Shown in pieces: positions 45,805 to 55,044 of a DNA stretch of 64,000 nucleotides (within the stretch, counting starts at the first letter, position 1; the number at the start of each line of letters is the position of its first letter). Below the pieces are notes generated by a model. That model made no database searches. It was not told where the DNA came from and saw nothing but the letters and a program-made list of their open reading frames with translations. The DNA is taken from the NCBI GenBank assembly GCA_963169105.1, contig OY720632.1, forward strand, positions 1,736,001 to 1,800,000. Direction: 5' to 3'. Origin of the DNA: Ceriagrion tenellum (taxonomy: Eukaryota > Arthropoda > Insecta > Odonata > Coenagrionidae). Position numbers and translations under genes: made by a program.

Positions 45805-47090
45805 GTAGTAGTAGTAAGTTAATAGGGTGCGTCGACAACATGGTCATTTTGCACCACTACACGTCATGTTTCTAAAAGAAATATATATGTTACATATATT
45901 GGTATAAAAATAAAATAGTTAATATGAACTCTTAGTCAAAACTAAAATAAATATAAAATGAATTTTACATCGTTAAAATGCTGTTAAAAAGGCGTTTCAT
46001 TTAAAAATGATAAAACGCGGTTGAGAACAACTGAGTCATCGCCTAGGATCGACTTTATGTCACGCGCTAACTGCAGCCTGCTACGCAAGTATCGGTATTT
46101 TTCACACTCCGTCAGGATATGCCGAACGCTGAGAGGGCAGTCGCAGTCATCACAGCGAGGTGGTCGTTTCTCTTCGGTGCAGAGAAAGGAGTGAGTCAAA
46201 GGGCAATGCCCTATCCTCAAACGTGTGATGACTACCTCCTCTCTCCGAGCACTCCTGACAGAAGAGGGCCACACTGACACGTCGGGTTTCACGCTGCGTA
46301 GTTCGTTTCCCATTTGGGAAGTCCAGGGTTCTTTCCATTGTTTCAAAATGACGCTCTTCCATGCGACCTTGAGATCGTCCGCAGGTACCAGCAATGTCTC
46401 GGGTTCTAAATCGGATAGAGCCTCTTTCGCCTCTCTGTCTGCCCTTTCGTTTCCGCGTATTCCCATGTGCCCGGGTACCCACATGAAAGTGATCTTTACA
46501 CCCCTTAAGTGGAGGGAGCGAAGGGCGACCTGTATTTCCTGAGCAATGGGGTGTGACGGAGAGAAACGTAAGATGGTCTCGAGTGCGCTCATGTAGTCAC
46601 TACAGATGACAAAGGATACGTTATAGTCACGGATTCCCAGAAGGGCCGTCCGCAGAGCGACCAATTCTGCCGTTAGAACGCCGCACAGCGGACTGAGCTT
46701 CAGTTTCATCACTCCGTGGTGGCTGGAAACTACGGCGCATGCACACGACGAATCGGTTTTCGACGTCTGTGTACACGGAAGTGAACTCCGGATTGAGGTT
46801 AAGGAATTCATTGAACAGTTGCTGGTACTCTGCGGCAGTGGTGGAACTCTTGCGATAGCTGTGCAGACGAGTATCGCACAATGGTCTCGGCATCGACCAT
46901 GGGGATTGGCTGGAAAGACCTGCAGGAAACACTTCGGGGACGTTAAATGGACATTCGTTTAAGAATTCTCTTAGCCGTAGGCTAAGTGATTTACTGGCTC
47001 TTGGCCGTCTATAGAATGTCTAAAAATCGGGGTGTAAAAATAACTTTGTACGCAGGGTGATTTTTCATCGATAAAAGTTTTGCAGCGTAG
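45805..47090 (-). mobile_element. 5'-truncated I-type element M in satellite
   Basis: 1286 bp, flanked by the perfect 12-bp direct repeat TGTCAACGATGA (45793-45804 and 47091-47102); satellite resumes in register on the right. It has a (TAG)4-like tail and the terminal stem GGTGC...GCACC (about 45826-45855). It is truncated between RT and RNase H. Confidence 0.92.
45984..47085 (-). pseudogene. ORF2 RNase H part of element M, frameshifted
   Basis: The linker frame (46932-46627; ...YQQLFNEFLNLNPEFTSVYTD) shifts into the RNase H frame near 46750. The first catalytic motif is damaged (expected TDGSKSD; read across the break as ...QTSKTDSSCACAVVSSHHG). The other motifs are kept: TAELVAL, CSDYMSAL, NERADREAKEA and WVPGHMGI. 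The Cys/His tail CDDCDCPLSVRHILTEC is present. A stop follows FLNETPF at 45984, short of the usual C terminus. Confidence 0.83.
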
Positions 47091-48372
47091 TGTCAACGAT
47101 GAAAAATATAAATATTCGTATGTATTTCTCATTTCAATGATTGATATTCGAACGTCATATCACTTTTATTGTTTGGTAGATAATAGGAAATTCCTTTCAG
47201 ATTTATTTACCCACAAGTTTCTATAGTTAAAATGGGAGAATTTGGATTATATCCAATGATTGAAATGACACTCAATTTTTTATTGCGTTCCAAAACAAGT
47301 TCTTGCATACGTATATATGAGGGTTATTAGTATTTGCACTGGATCAATCCTATATGAAACAAGTTTGGAAGTGTGTTTTAAATTGATTTGTTTGACCATT
47401 TTTTGGATCAAATCCAGGATTATATTCATTTCCTGTTCACTCGTATAAATAATTTATGATAATAAATCGGTATCTCGAAAACTAGAAAAACGCATGCAGT
47501 TACATCTCCTTACTGATTTCAGGTTGGAATATGTGATGTCAACGAGGAAGTAAATAAATATTCGTATTTATTTCTCATTTCAATGATTGATTTACGAACG
47601 TCATATTACTTTCCTTGTTTGGTAGACATTAGGAAATTCCTTTCAGATTTATTTTCTCACAAGTTGTTGTAGTGAAAATGGAAGTATTTGGATTTTAACC
47701 AATGCTTGAAATGTCTTTCTATTTATTATTGCGTTTCAAAATAGTTTTTGCAGACGAATTTATGAGGGTTATCAGTATTTGCACTGGTTAAGTCCTACAT
47801 GAAACAATTCCGGAAATGTGTTTTAGCTGTTTTGTTTGACCATTTTTAGGATCAAATACTGAATTCTATTCATATCCTGTTCACTTTTAAAAATTATTTA
47901 TGAATATAAATCAATATCTTGGAAACAAAATAACGCATGCCGTTACGTCTGCTTGCTAAGTTCAGGTTGGAATATGTGATGTCAACGAGAAAATAAATAA
48001 ATACTCGTATTTATTTCGCATTTCATTTATTGATTTACGAACGTCATATCACTTTTCTTGTTTAGTAGACATTAGGAATTTCCTTTCAGATATAATTTCT
48101 CACAAGCTGTTGTAGTGAAAATGGAAGAATTTGGATAATGTCCAATGCTTGAAATGTCTTTCTATTTTTTATTGCGTTTCAAAACAAGTTTTTGCAGACG
48201 AATATGAGGGTTATTAGTATTTGTACTGGTTAAATCCTATATGAAACAATGCCGGGAGTGTGTTTGTAATTGTTTTGTTTGACCATTTTTAGGATCAAAT
48301 GCATAATTATATTCATTTCCTGTTCACTTTTATAAATAATTTATGAAAATAAATCAATATCTCGGAAACTAG
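47091..48372. repeat. Satellite array E, about 3 diverged monomers
   Basis: Begins with the right copy of the TGTCAACGATGA duplication. The monomers here are the most diverged in the window, suggesting the edge of the array. It ends at ...ATATCTCGGAAACTAG (48357-48372), after which unrelated sequence starts. Confidence 0.88.
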
Positions 48373-48373
48373 T

Positions 48374-48670
48374 TGACGCGATATTCCATCATTTCGAGAA
48401 AGCATTCGACATGGTTCCTAACAAAAACCTCATGCACAAATAGCAATCTTAGGAAGTAAATAAAAACATTGTGAACTGTTGTGAAATTGTGAAAAACATT
48501 GTGATACGCGACTTACTCTGCAATCGTAAACAAAGGGTAGTTAGTTATTAATGGTTTCAGTTCTGGTGTTGTCAGAGTCACGTCACATATTTCGCTAGGA
48601 AGCGTGGTGGACCCTTTTGCAGTGGATTTGTATGGGAAAGACCTAACTTCTCGAGTTGTAAGCAGTAAAC
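48374..48670 (+). pseudogene. Degenerate reverse transcriptase fragment of another non-LTR lineage
   Basis: Read on the plus strand: DAIFHHFEKAFDMVPNKNLMHK, then after stops VNKNIVN...LLCNRKQRV. In a shifted frame it continues NGFSSGVVRVTSHISLGSV and DPFAVDLYGKDL. This is the RT core pattern FxDFxKAFDxVPH...NRKQxV...SGxxQGSVLGP with several decayed positions (QGS reads LGS). The style differs from the I-type and Jockey-like copies here. Too short and broken to classify further. Confidence 0.6.
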
Positions 48671-49949
48671 TAAGATAATTTGTAAACGGTCATCTACCGC
48701 GAAAATAGCGCAGACGCGGAGTCAGAAACTTAATCATCGGACCTAAACAACGTTCATTCGTCGTGCAAGGAGTGGGGCCTTCAACTAAATCTCAGTTAGT
48801 GCACCAAAGTAAATTTCCTGCGAAACTGTTAACACCAACGTAATATTCACACTGTGAGTGGACTAAGCGTAAACTCCTCAGGTGAAGCCGAGCGTACTTT
48901 TCCCAATTTCACGGCTTGTCACTCCTAATCTATGGGACGTAGAAAAGAAACGGCTTTCATCATTGTTTGAAGGGTTTTGTTACCTGCAAAAAATTCGTAA
49001 TTAATTCTGGATCATGTCAAATATTTAGACGATAGATCCTGAAGAGGAGGGAAACATCCCAATTTTCACTTAAGTATCGAATTCCAGCTCTCGTACTCGA
49101 GCGAGTTATTTGTTGTGCTATTCCTCATGCAATGAAATTAAATGATACTTACATAGTGCACTCAGTGCTTAGAGAGATGACCAATGCACCTCGGTGTTGC
49201 GAGGTTCATAGATTGAGAAACATTACGTTTGATCCTTTTTTGACGCTGAAAACGAGGCCAAAATCGCACTTTTTTTGACCTTCAAACAGTCGTATCCTAC
49301 AAACTATGAAATATATTTGGACGTCCTTTGCTGATCATGCGTCTTTCATCCAACTACATCTCCATATCTAATACCTTGGAATGCCCAATCTGTAGAGAAT
49401 ATTAAAAGTCCTCCTTGCCACGCAGAAAAACGACCGTCATGACAAACTTATCTACTCTCAAATCACTCCCACGACACGCTTCACCCTTTCACCTCACAAA
49501 ACCTCATCCCTTGCTTAATTACACAGAACGTGTCCCGACGCTCCCTGCCACACGTCGTGGTGACGGAATGCTCTGTAAGGAGAACGAGAAACATAGCCAC
49601 TGACTACTAGCGGAAAGTACCCGTTGAAATTCAACGTGTGTGGACAACATTGCACTAATTTGATAAGAAAACCAAAAAGCATGAAGAATACTGCCAGCTT
49701 GGTGGTCACTTGCGGAGTTCGCAACATATCTTGTACGCTGTGTTCGTTGTAGTAGACACGCTGACCGTTTTGTGCCCCCCGAAGTAATCTATCATTGTGC
49801 CCTTGGGTTCAGGGTCCTTCTTATACAGATTTTCTTTCTATGTGCTATCATGGCCCTGCAGGAACACGTGATGTTAAAATGTTAGAGAATATTCTTTGAA
49901 AATCACATCTCTGGTTGTCATGGAGAAAGTTTATTCGCTGATTTCAGAG
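48671..49949. other. Unassigned sequence, no gene recognised
   Basis: Mixed-composition DNA without a convincing open frame; the longest frames (about 49415-49603 plus, 49515-49727 minus) overlap each other and show no known motif. No satellite monomers and no retrotransposon motifs were recognised beyond the RT fossil on its left. Confidence 0.5.
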
Positions 49950-50262
49950 AAAAATGTGAGATTTTTCAGATAAAAACAAGGTTTTTAGGCAATTACGTTG
50001 TGGGAATGATATATGATTGAAAAAAATAAACTTTTTATTCATTCAGCAAATTGTTAAAGAAATTCCAACCCTCTATCATGAGCGCAAGTAATATGATAAA
50101 GCAAAAAATGAAACCACTGCCCAAAAGCCAATACGTAGCGTAGACCACCGAAAGGCCCTTCTTGGGAGCTTTTAGGGCCCTGAGATCTTTTTAAAATAGC
50201 CTACACTTTTCCTCCTGCCTTGAACTATTAGACTGCAAAGTTTCAGTACAATGAGATTGACA
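49950..50262. repeat. Dispersed repeat, copy 1
   Basis: Shares, in order, an AT-rich ...TTGAAAAA...AAATTCCAAC(C/T)CTCTATC(A/T)TGAGCG run, AAAAATGAAACCACT, CAATACGTA, GGGCCCTGAGATCTTTTTAAA and TCCTCCTGCCTTGAACTATTA with 50800-50979 plus 52129-52260. No coding motif was recognised. The family is unknown to me. Confidence 0.65.
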
Positions 50263-50799
50263 CTGTAGATTGGCATAAAATACAGACACACAGACAAAGA
50301 ATAAAATGAAATCCTTAAAATAAAAAGCTTAAATTAAGAATAGAGATAGTATCTCTGGATCTCATTTATGTATTGAATGGCGAGACATCGTTACAGTACA
50401 CAAAATACGGATAAATCCGTAGGAATCGCCACGAAAAGCATAGCCAGGCTAAAAGTACATTGTAGTTTAGCACAGAATTTGAGCACTTACTTGTTGAGTA
50501 GTTATTCAGAATTTCATTTTCGTTAATTAAGATTTGATTTAATAATAACCACAATCAAAATGAACTTGTAGCCCAGAGTGGATTTGTCTATGATCAAGAA
50601 TTATGTTTATTCCATATAGGAGTAACAAAAAATGTTTATTTGATTGTCAAGGATAATGCGTAAAAGAAAATCGATTGAAAAAGTGAGAAACTTCATTCTC
50701 AATGCTTAGTATTCCTAATCGGCTTAACTAAGCAATATGAATTCCAGCAGCAATTAAGACCGAAATCTGGTTGTCATGCGAATATGGTATTCTTCATTG
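50263..50799. other. Unassigned AT-rich sequence
   Basis: No open frame with recognisable motifs. A weakly related stretch (about 50650-50710, ...GATTGAAAAAGTGAGAAACTTCATTC) resembles the start of the dispersed repeat on either side, so it may be a third, decayed copy. Confidence 0.4.
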
Positions 50800-51012
50800 A
50801 CAAAAAAATATGCGTTTTTGCAGCGAAAAACGTAATTTTCAATCAATTACGAAATTTAAAGGATAATTGATTGAAAGAATTAAAAACTTCATTCTTCCTG
50901 ACATTTAATAAAAAAATTCCAACTCTCTATCTTGAGCGGAAGTAATTTAAAAAAGTAAAAAATGAAACCACTACACAAAGTTTCCCAGTAGGCTTCCGCG
51001 GAGATTCTGACT

Positions 51013-51188
51013 GTGGGCAGCGATTGTTCCGGGTTTCCATCCGCGTGTATCCATTATTTCGGACAATATTTCGCCAACGTTCCAGTTGGCTTCCTCAGGT
51101 CCACTGAAGTGACGATGCAGGAATTGGTCCTCTTAATATACACGTAGTTTGGCGCCAAATTTGTGGAGGTGTGCTCTCATTGGTTGGA
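51013..51188 (-). repeat. Left inverted terminal repeat of the Penelope-like element
   Basis: Reverse complement of 51942-52117; I see no mismatch over 176 bp. Carries a hammerhead core on the minus strand (51061-51102). Confidence 0.88.
51061..51102 (-). ncRNA. Hammerhead ribozyme motif, left repeat
   Basis: Minus-strand copy of the motif described at 52028-52069, identical in all core positions. It lies on the strand opposite to the coding sequence. Confidence 0.65.
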
Positions 51189-51953
51189 AAAAGACCCACA
51201 CGGAAAAAGACCCACACGGACCGATACCTCCATGCGAACTCCCATCACCACCCTCAACAGAAAGCCGGAGTAATTAAAACTTTATTCCACCGAGCATGCT
51301 CGCTCTCAGACGCTGCTTCCATCGCAAAAGAGAAACGACATCTAATGGAAACTTTCCAGATGAACGGCTTCCGGCGAGAAAACATCCTGAAGATAATCCG
51401 CAAGATGGAACGGAAGCAGCAACTGATGGCCCCAAAGAGGGCCTATGAAGAGAGCCGTACTACAGAAAAGGCGAGGGCACACGCCATCTTACCTTACGTC
51501 GCCGGGACCACGGAAAGAATCGCAAGAGCCCTCCAGAAACACAACGTCATGACCAGATTTAAATGCGTTACCAAGATGGCGAGTATCCTCGTCAACTCGA
51601 AAGACCACCACCCTAAAGACATCTATGGAGGAGTATACCAAATAAAATGTAGTTGCGGCAATTCCTACATCGGCCAGACTTCAAGAGCTCTGAAATGCCG
51701 AGTGCAAGAACACCGAAGGGCCGCAAAAAACAGGCAATTCAGCCAGTCAGCGGTGGCTGAACATCAATGGAGTGGACCGACCCACAGCATTGACTTTGAC
51801 AACGCCTCATTATTGAATAAAGAAGGCCGCTATTACCCAAGAGTCATCAGGGAAGCAATTGAAATCGCAAAAACACCTGCGAATTTCAACCGCGAAGACG
51901 GCTACACCCTCGCCAGCGCGTGGAAACGGGTCTTCAGAGAGTCCAACCAATGA
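51189..51953 (+). CDS. Penelope-like element: RT C-terminal end and GIY-YIG endonuclease (partial)
   Basis: Open to a stop at 51953. It opens inside the family region THTDRYLHANSHHHPQQK (51212 on), so the RT palm is missing. A directly repeated AAAAAGACCCACACGG marks the truncation. The RT thumb-side region follows (KTLFHRACSLSD, FQMNGFRRENILKIIRKM). Next is the GIY-YIG nuclease: GGVYQIKCSCGNSYIGQTSR with the CxC pair, the catalytic-type Arg, RVQEHRRAAK, and REAIEI for the acidic residue. The C terminus ends in ...RESNQ, overlapping the right inverted repeat by 12 nt. No internal stop, so the insertion is fairly young. It encodes only a fragment and cannot be autonomous. Confidence 0.87.
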   Translation, partial: KRPTRKKTHTDRYLHANSHHHPQQKAGVIKTLFHRACSLSDAASIAKEKRHLMETFQMNGFRRENILKIIRKMERKQQLMAPKRAYEESRTTEKARAHAILPYVAGTTERIARALQKHNVMTRFKCVTKMASILVNSKDHHPKDIYGGVYQIKCSCGNSYIGQTSRALKCRVQEHRRAAKNRQFSQSAVAEHQWSGPTHSIDFDNASLLNKEGRYYPRVIREAIEIAKTPANFNREDGYTLASAWKRVFRESNQ

Positions 51954-52117
51954 GAGCACACCTCCACAAATTTGGCGCCAAACTACGTGTATATTAAGAG
52001 GACCAATTCCTGCATCGTCACTTCAGTGGACCTGAGGAAGCCAACTGGAACGTTGGCGAAATATTGTCCGAAATAATGGATACACGCGGATGGAAACCCG
52101 GAACAATCGCTGCCCAC
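51942..52117 (+). repeat. Right inverted terminal repeat of the Penelope-like element
   Basis: Begins TCCAACCAATGAGAGCACAC within the last codons of the open frame, and carries the plus-strand hammerhead core (52028-52069). Confidence 0.88.
52028..52069 (+). ncRNA. Hammerhead ribozyme motif, right repeat
   Basis: Stem I GGAC (52028-52031) pairs with GTCC (52066-52069). The core is CTGAGGA (52032-52038; consensus CUGANGA). Stem II is GCCAAC/GTTGGC (52040-52045 and 52052-52057) with loop TGGAAC. GAAA follows at 52058-52061. A minimal stem III is A-TA-T, and the residue before stem I (T, 52065) is the expected cleavage base. The very short stem III is the arrangement described for Penelope-like elements, whose activity may need dimerisation. 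Confidence 0.7.
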
Positions 52118-52296
52118 CACTACACAAAACTCAATACGTACAGTGAACCACCAAAGGGCCCATTTTTGGGACCTTTATGGGCCCTGAGATCTTTTTAAAG
52201 TAGCGCACAAATGTCCTCCTGCCTTGAACTATTACTCTGCAAAATTTCAGTACGATAGGATTAAAACTGTTGATCTGTATTTAAGACAGACAAACA

Positions 52297-53286
52297 TAGT
52301 AGTAGCGAGGTTGATAGGGTGCGTCGACGACATGGTCATTTTGCACCACTACACATAATTATAAAAAATAAATATACACTGCATATTATGTTATTATAAT
52401 AAAGTACTTGATATAAACGCTGAGTCAAAATGAAAAATAAAATTAATTTTACATCCTTAAAATACCATTAAATAAGTCAGTTTCATATAAAAATGCCAAA
52501 ACATGGTTGAGAACATCTGGGTCAACGCCTAGAATGTACCCCAGGTCTCCCACTAGCTGCAGTCTGTTACGCACCGCCCGATATCTCTCACACTCCGTCA
52601 GGATATGTCGAATGATAAGAGGATAGTCGCAGTCATCACATCGCGGTGGAATTTTCTCTTCGGTGAAGAGGAAGGAGTGGGTCAGAGGGCAGTGCCCTAT
52701 CCTTAGTCGTGTTATGACGACTTCCTCTCGGCGCCTCGTCCTGTCGGACGAAGGCCACGCTGTCACTACCGGTTTTCACCCGCGCAGTTTATTACCTTCG
52801 GCGGTTCTCCACGACTCCTTCCACTGCTCTATGACTGTATTTCTTAATGCCGCCTTCATATCTTGGAAGGGTACCGGCATCGATTCCATGACGCCCATGG
52901 CGAGTGCCTCTTTCGCCAAAGTGTCGGCTCTCTCCTTCCCGGCGATACCCACGTGTCCAGGGACCCACATGAAATCAATCTTAGTTCCCTTTTTGTCGAG
53001 AGAGAAGAGTGAAGATTGAATCTCCTGGACTAAATGGTGCGCAGGAAAAAGGCCGGAAATGGCATTAAGGGCACTTAGGGAGTCCGTGAATATAACGAAT
53101 GAGCCACGGTCCTGTATCCCATCCAGGGCCCGCCTAATAGCGTACAGCTCCGCTGTGAAAGCGCTACACATCGGATGAAGCCTTGCTTTCGCAGCTTCGT
53201 GATGGGGTGAGAAGACTGCGCACGCGCTGGCGGTGCCTGATCTGGTGCCGCCGGTATAAATAGGCACGAGATCTCGATGGGTGTCT
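52297..53286 (-). mobile_element. 3' part of an I-type element (D-like), element I
   Basis: (TAG)3 at 52297, terminal stem-loop, and a 3' end nearly the same as element D (GGTTGATAGGGTGC...). ORF2 sequence continues to GTGTCT at 53286, where it switches to unrelated GC-rich DNA. Probably once continuous with the 5' part at 53713-54670. Confidence 0.82.
52449..53267 (-). pseudogene. ORF2 RNase H part of element I, one nonsense mutation
   Basis: RNase H motifs TAELYAI, FTDSLSAL, KERADTLAKEA and WVPGHVGIAG are present. The first acidic motif reads TGGTRSG instead of TDGSKSG, so the catalytic Asp is lost. A TGA at about 52776 (element D has a Leu codon TTA there) splits the frame. After it, CDDCDYPLIIRHILTEC and ...LFNGILRM complete the C terminus. 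Confidence 0.83.
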
Positions 53287-53712
53287 CGGATCGTTGCAGC
53301 TGAAGAAGAAGACCTTTAGGACCTCTTCTCTTCGGAATCAACAGAGACTTCGTGGGAATCTACGTTCATCGCCCGTCGAGACCGTCCTAGCAGGAGCTAG
53401 GGCGTAGACTCCGGACAGTCACCGACGTCAGTCGGTCCCCCCACCTCCAGCGGCTATATAAGCGGGACCACCTCGAATCGCAGAGCGAACTTTTCTTGCA
53501 GGCCGGCAATAGGAACTTCGCGCTCGGACCGGCCACCTTGGTGGATCGGTATCCGGTGCTTAGCACCCTATTGGCCGTAGGATTCGCCCCGCCCGCGGAA
53601 TAACGACTCGGGGTCTTCGGAGTTGAAGTAGATTACAAGGGCCCGGTACTTGTACGTCCTGCTTCCGCCACACTAAACTCTCTCGGTCGCCCCCGACGCA
53701 CTCGTACGTAGA
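53287..53712. other. GC-rich insert with TATA box, possible LTR remnant
   Basis: About 425 bp unlike anything else in the window, lying between two halves of an I-type element. It has a TATATAAG box (53455-53462) followed about 30 bp later by an initiator-like stretch (...GAGCGAACTTTTCTTG). An ACCGAC-GTCA-GTCGGT dyad lies upstream. This looks like the U3/R promoter layout of an LTR, but no TG...CA ends or target duplications were identified. A host gene promoter fragment is the alternative. Confidence 0.35.
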
Positions 53713-54080
53713 GTAAGAGTATCTACGTAGAGTAAGTCAAAGTGACTAATTACACCTCTACAGGTATTTAAGGTTCTGTGCGTCTCAACGGTAACTAGGA
53801 TGTCGTGCAGATTTTTCATACCAAGAATCTTCTTACTTTGGGCTACGTTGGCTGTTTCGATGAGCAGTGTGCCATCACGGAGTTTCTTCGCAGACTTCAG
53901 CTCGCCAGAGACAGAAGCAGACAACACTCGACGTATTAGGAAGGGAGACACTTTTTTCAGGGTCTCACCTTCTTTCTGGCACCTCATCACAGGAAATCTC
54001 GTGCTTTCACTCAATTCATTATCTCCCCCGCCCGAGTCCGGACGGCATCTTTTTTGGGGTGGAGGTTTGTTGTCCACCAT
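53713..54080 (-). pseudogene. ORF1 N-terminal part of element L
   Basis: MVDNKPPPQKRCRPDSGGG..., with SAKKLRDGTLLIETAN and HRTLNTCRGVISHFDLLYVD matching the globular region of the intact ORF1 in element F. The frame leaves the conserved sequence after DLLYVD, where TACTCTACGTA is duplicated; no zinc knuckles remain. Confidence 0.82.
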
Positions 54081-54670
54081 GCCCTATATAATTTTCATCC
54101 CCCGAGCAGCCCACCCACCGCGGAGCCACACATTTGGGACGCCAATCCGCGAACCGGTGTGGTCGCCAGGGCTACCCGAGGGGATATAGCACCCTGTAGG
54201 TGGTCGTCTGTTTCGGGTTGGGTCTTCGATATAACGGGCCCACCAACCCGAGTACCTCCGACCGCCCTACGCAGACCCCCACCTCCCTAGCACTCGCCAC
54301 CGAACTTAACGGAAAGCCGATTGACCGCGGGTGGCTAGCCCCCGGCCTCCCGTTTACAGGGAATCCAGGGGCGAAGTGGGATATTGAACTCCGGTCCATA
54401 CCGGGCATCCGACACCCGGCTGGGTTCCAGAGAACTCACCCACCAGGATCCCCTTCTCTTCCTTACGGGTCTCCATACACGGCAAACACATGGGTGGATC
54501 AAGGCAAGTTGGTATCGCCTAGCACAGATAGTTATCCCACTATACTGTCCGGACGCTACCCTAGCTGGACTGGGGGTTTGTTTTCGGGGTTTTCTCCCCG
54601 CCCTTTTAGTCGCCCCTCACGACAAGCAGGGATATTTCGGGAGTATTCTCCATCCCCCTACCCGCAGGGG
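53713..54670 (-). mobile_element. 5' part of an I-type element (leader and start of ORF1), element L
   Basis: Leader with the conserved 5' terminal block at 54600-54670, here mutated within the block (GATATTTCGGGAG where others have GATACTGCGGGAG; CCCCTCACGAC where others have CCTCTTACGAC). ORF1 starts at 54080 and is cut at about 53713. The terminal AGGGG at 54666-54670 gives the 5' end. Confidence 0.82.
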
Positions 54671-54836
54671 CAGTTACTTTTTAAATGTTCATTCGTATCG
54701 TCTTTATAGAAGGGTCGTATTACTTAAACTAATCGCGTGTAGCGTATTTCGTGTGCCGGTACCTTACGACGGAATTTGATTTTATTGGATAGCATGTGCT
54801 ACTTTATAATGTGATGGCCCGCGGACGGCTCCGTGG
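54671..54836. other. Short unassigned spacer between two retrotransposons
   Basis: 166 bp that match neither satellite nor any element here. Probably pre-insertion chromosomal DNA. Confidence 0.5.
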
Positions 54837-55044
54837 TAGTAGTAGTAGTAGAATTATTGATTAAGGGTGCGTCGACTACTGCGGTCATTTCGCTCCACTC
54901 TCGTCCATAGATAATACCAGGTTTGTGTAATTGAAGCTAAATCGCTTAAGTCCTAGTGTGTGATAAAATTTGCATAACGCATATACATACATATGCATAA
55001 TACGCATATACATATAAAAAATTTATAATTTATTAAAAACATTT

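Larger units (their letters stand above)
50980..52115 (+). mobile_element. Penelope-like element, 5'-truncated, with inverted terminal repeats
   Basis: Flanked by the 13-bp direct repeat ACCACTACACAAA (50967-50979 and 52116-52128). The body codes for the end of the RT and a GIY-YIG endonuclease. Inverted repeats of 176 bp (51013-51188 and 51942-52117, the latter overlapping the duplication by two bases) flank the coding part. About 33 bp at the left (50980-51012) lie outside the repeat. Penelope-like elements are known to carry terminal repeats in direct or inverted arrangement, and hammerhead motifs in them; both are seen here. Confidence 0.88.
50800..52260. repeat. Dispersed repeat, copy 2, split by a Penelope-like element
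   Basis: The left part (50800-50979) and right part (52129-52260) together align in order with copy 1 at 49950-50262. The Penelope-like element lies between, flanked by ACCACTACACAAA duplicates. Copy 1 supplies the empty-site comparison at AAACCACTGCCCAAAAGCC. Confidence 0.65.

Noticed and set aside
49415..49727. Two overlapping frames on opposite strands in the unassigned region
   Set aside because: Short, mutually antisense and without motifs; neither can be preferred.
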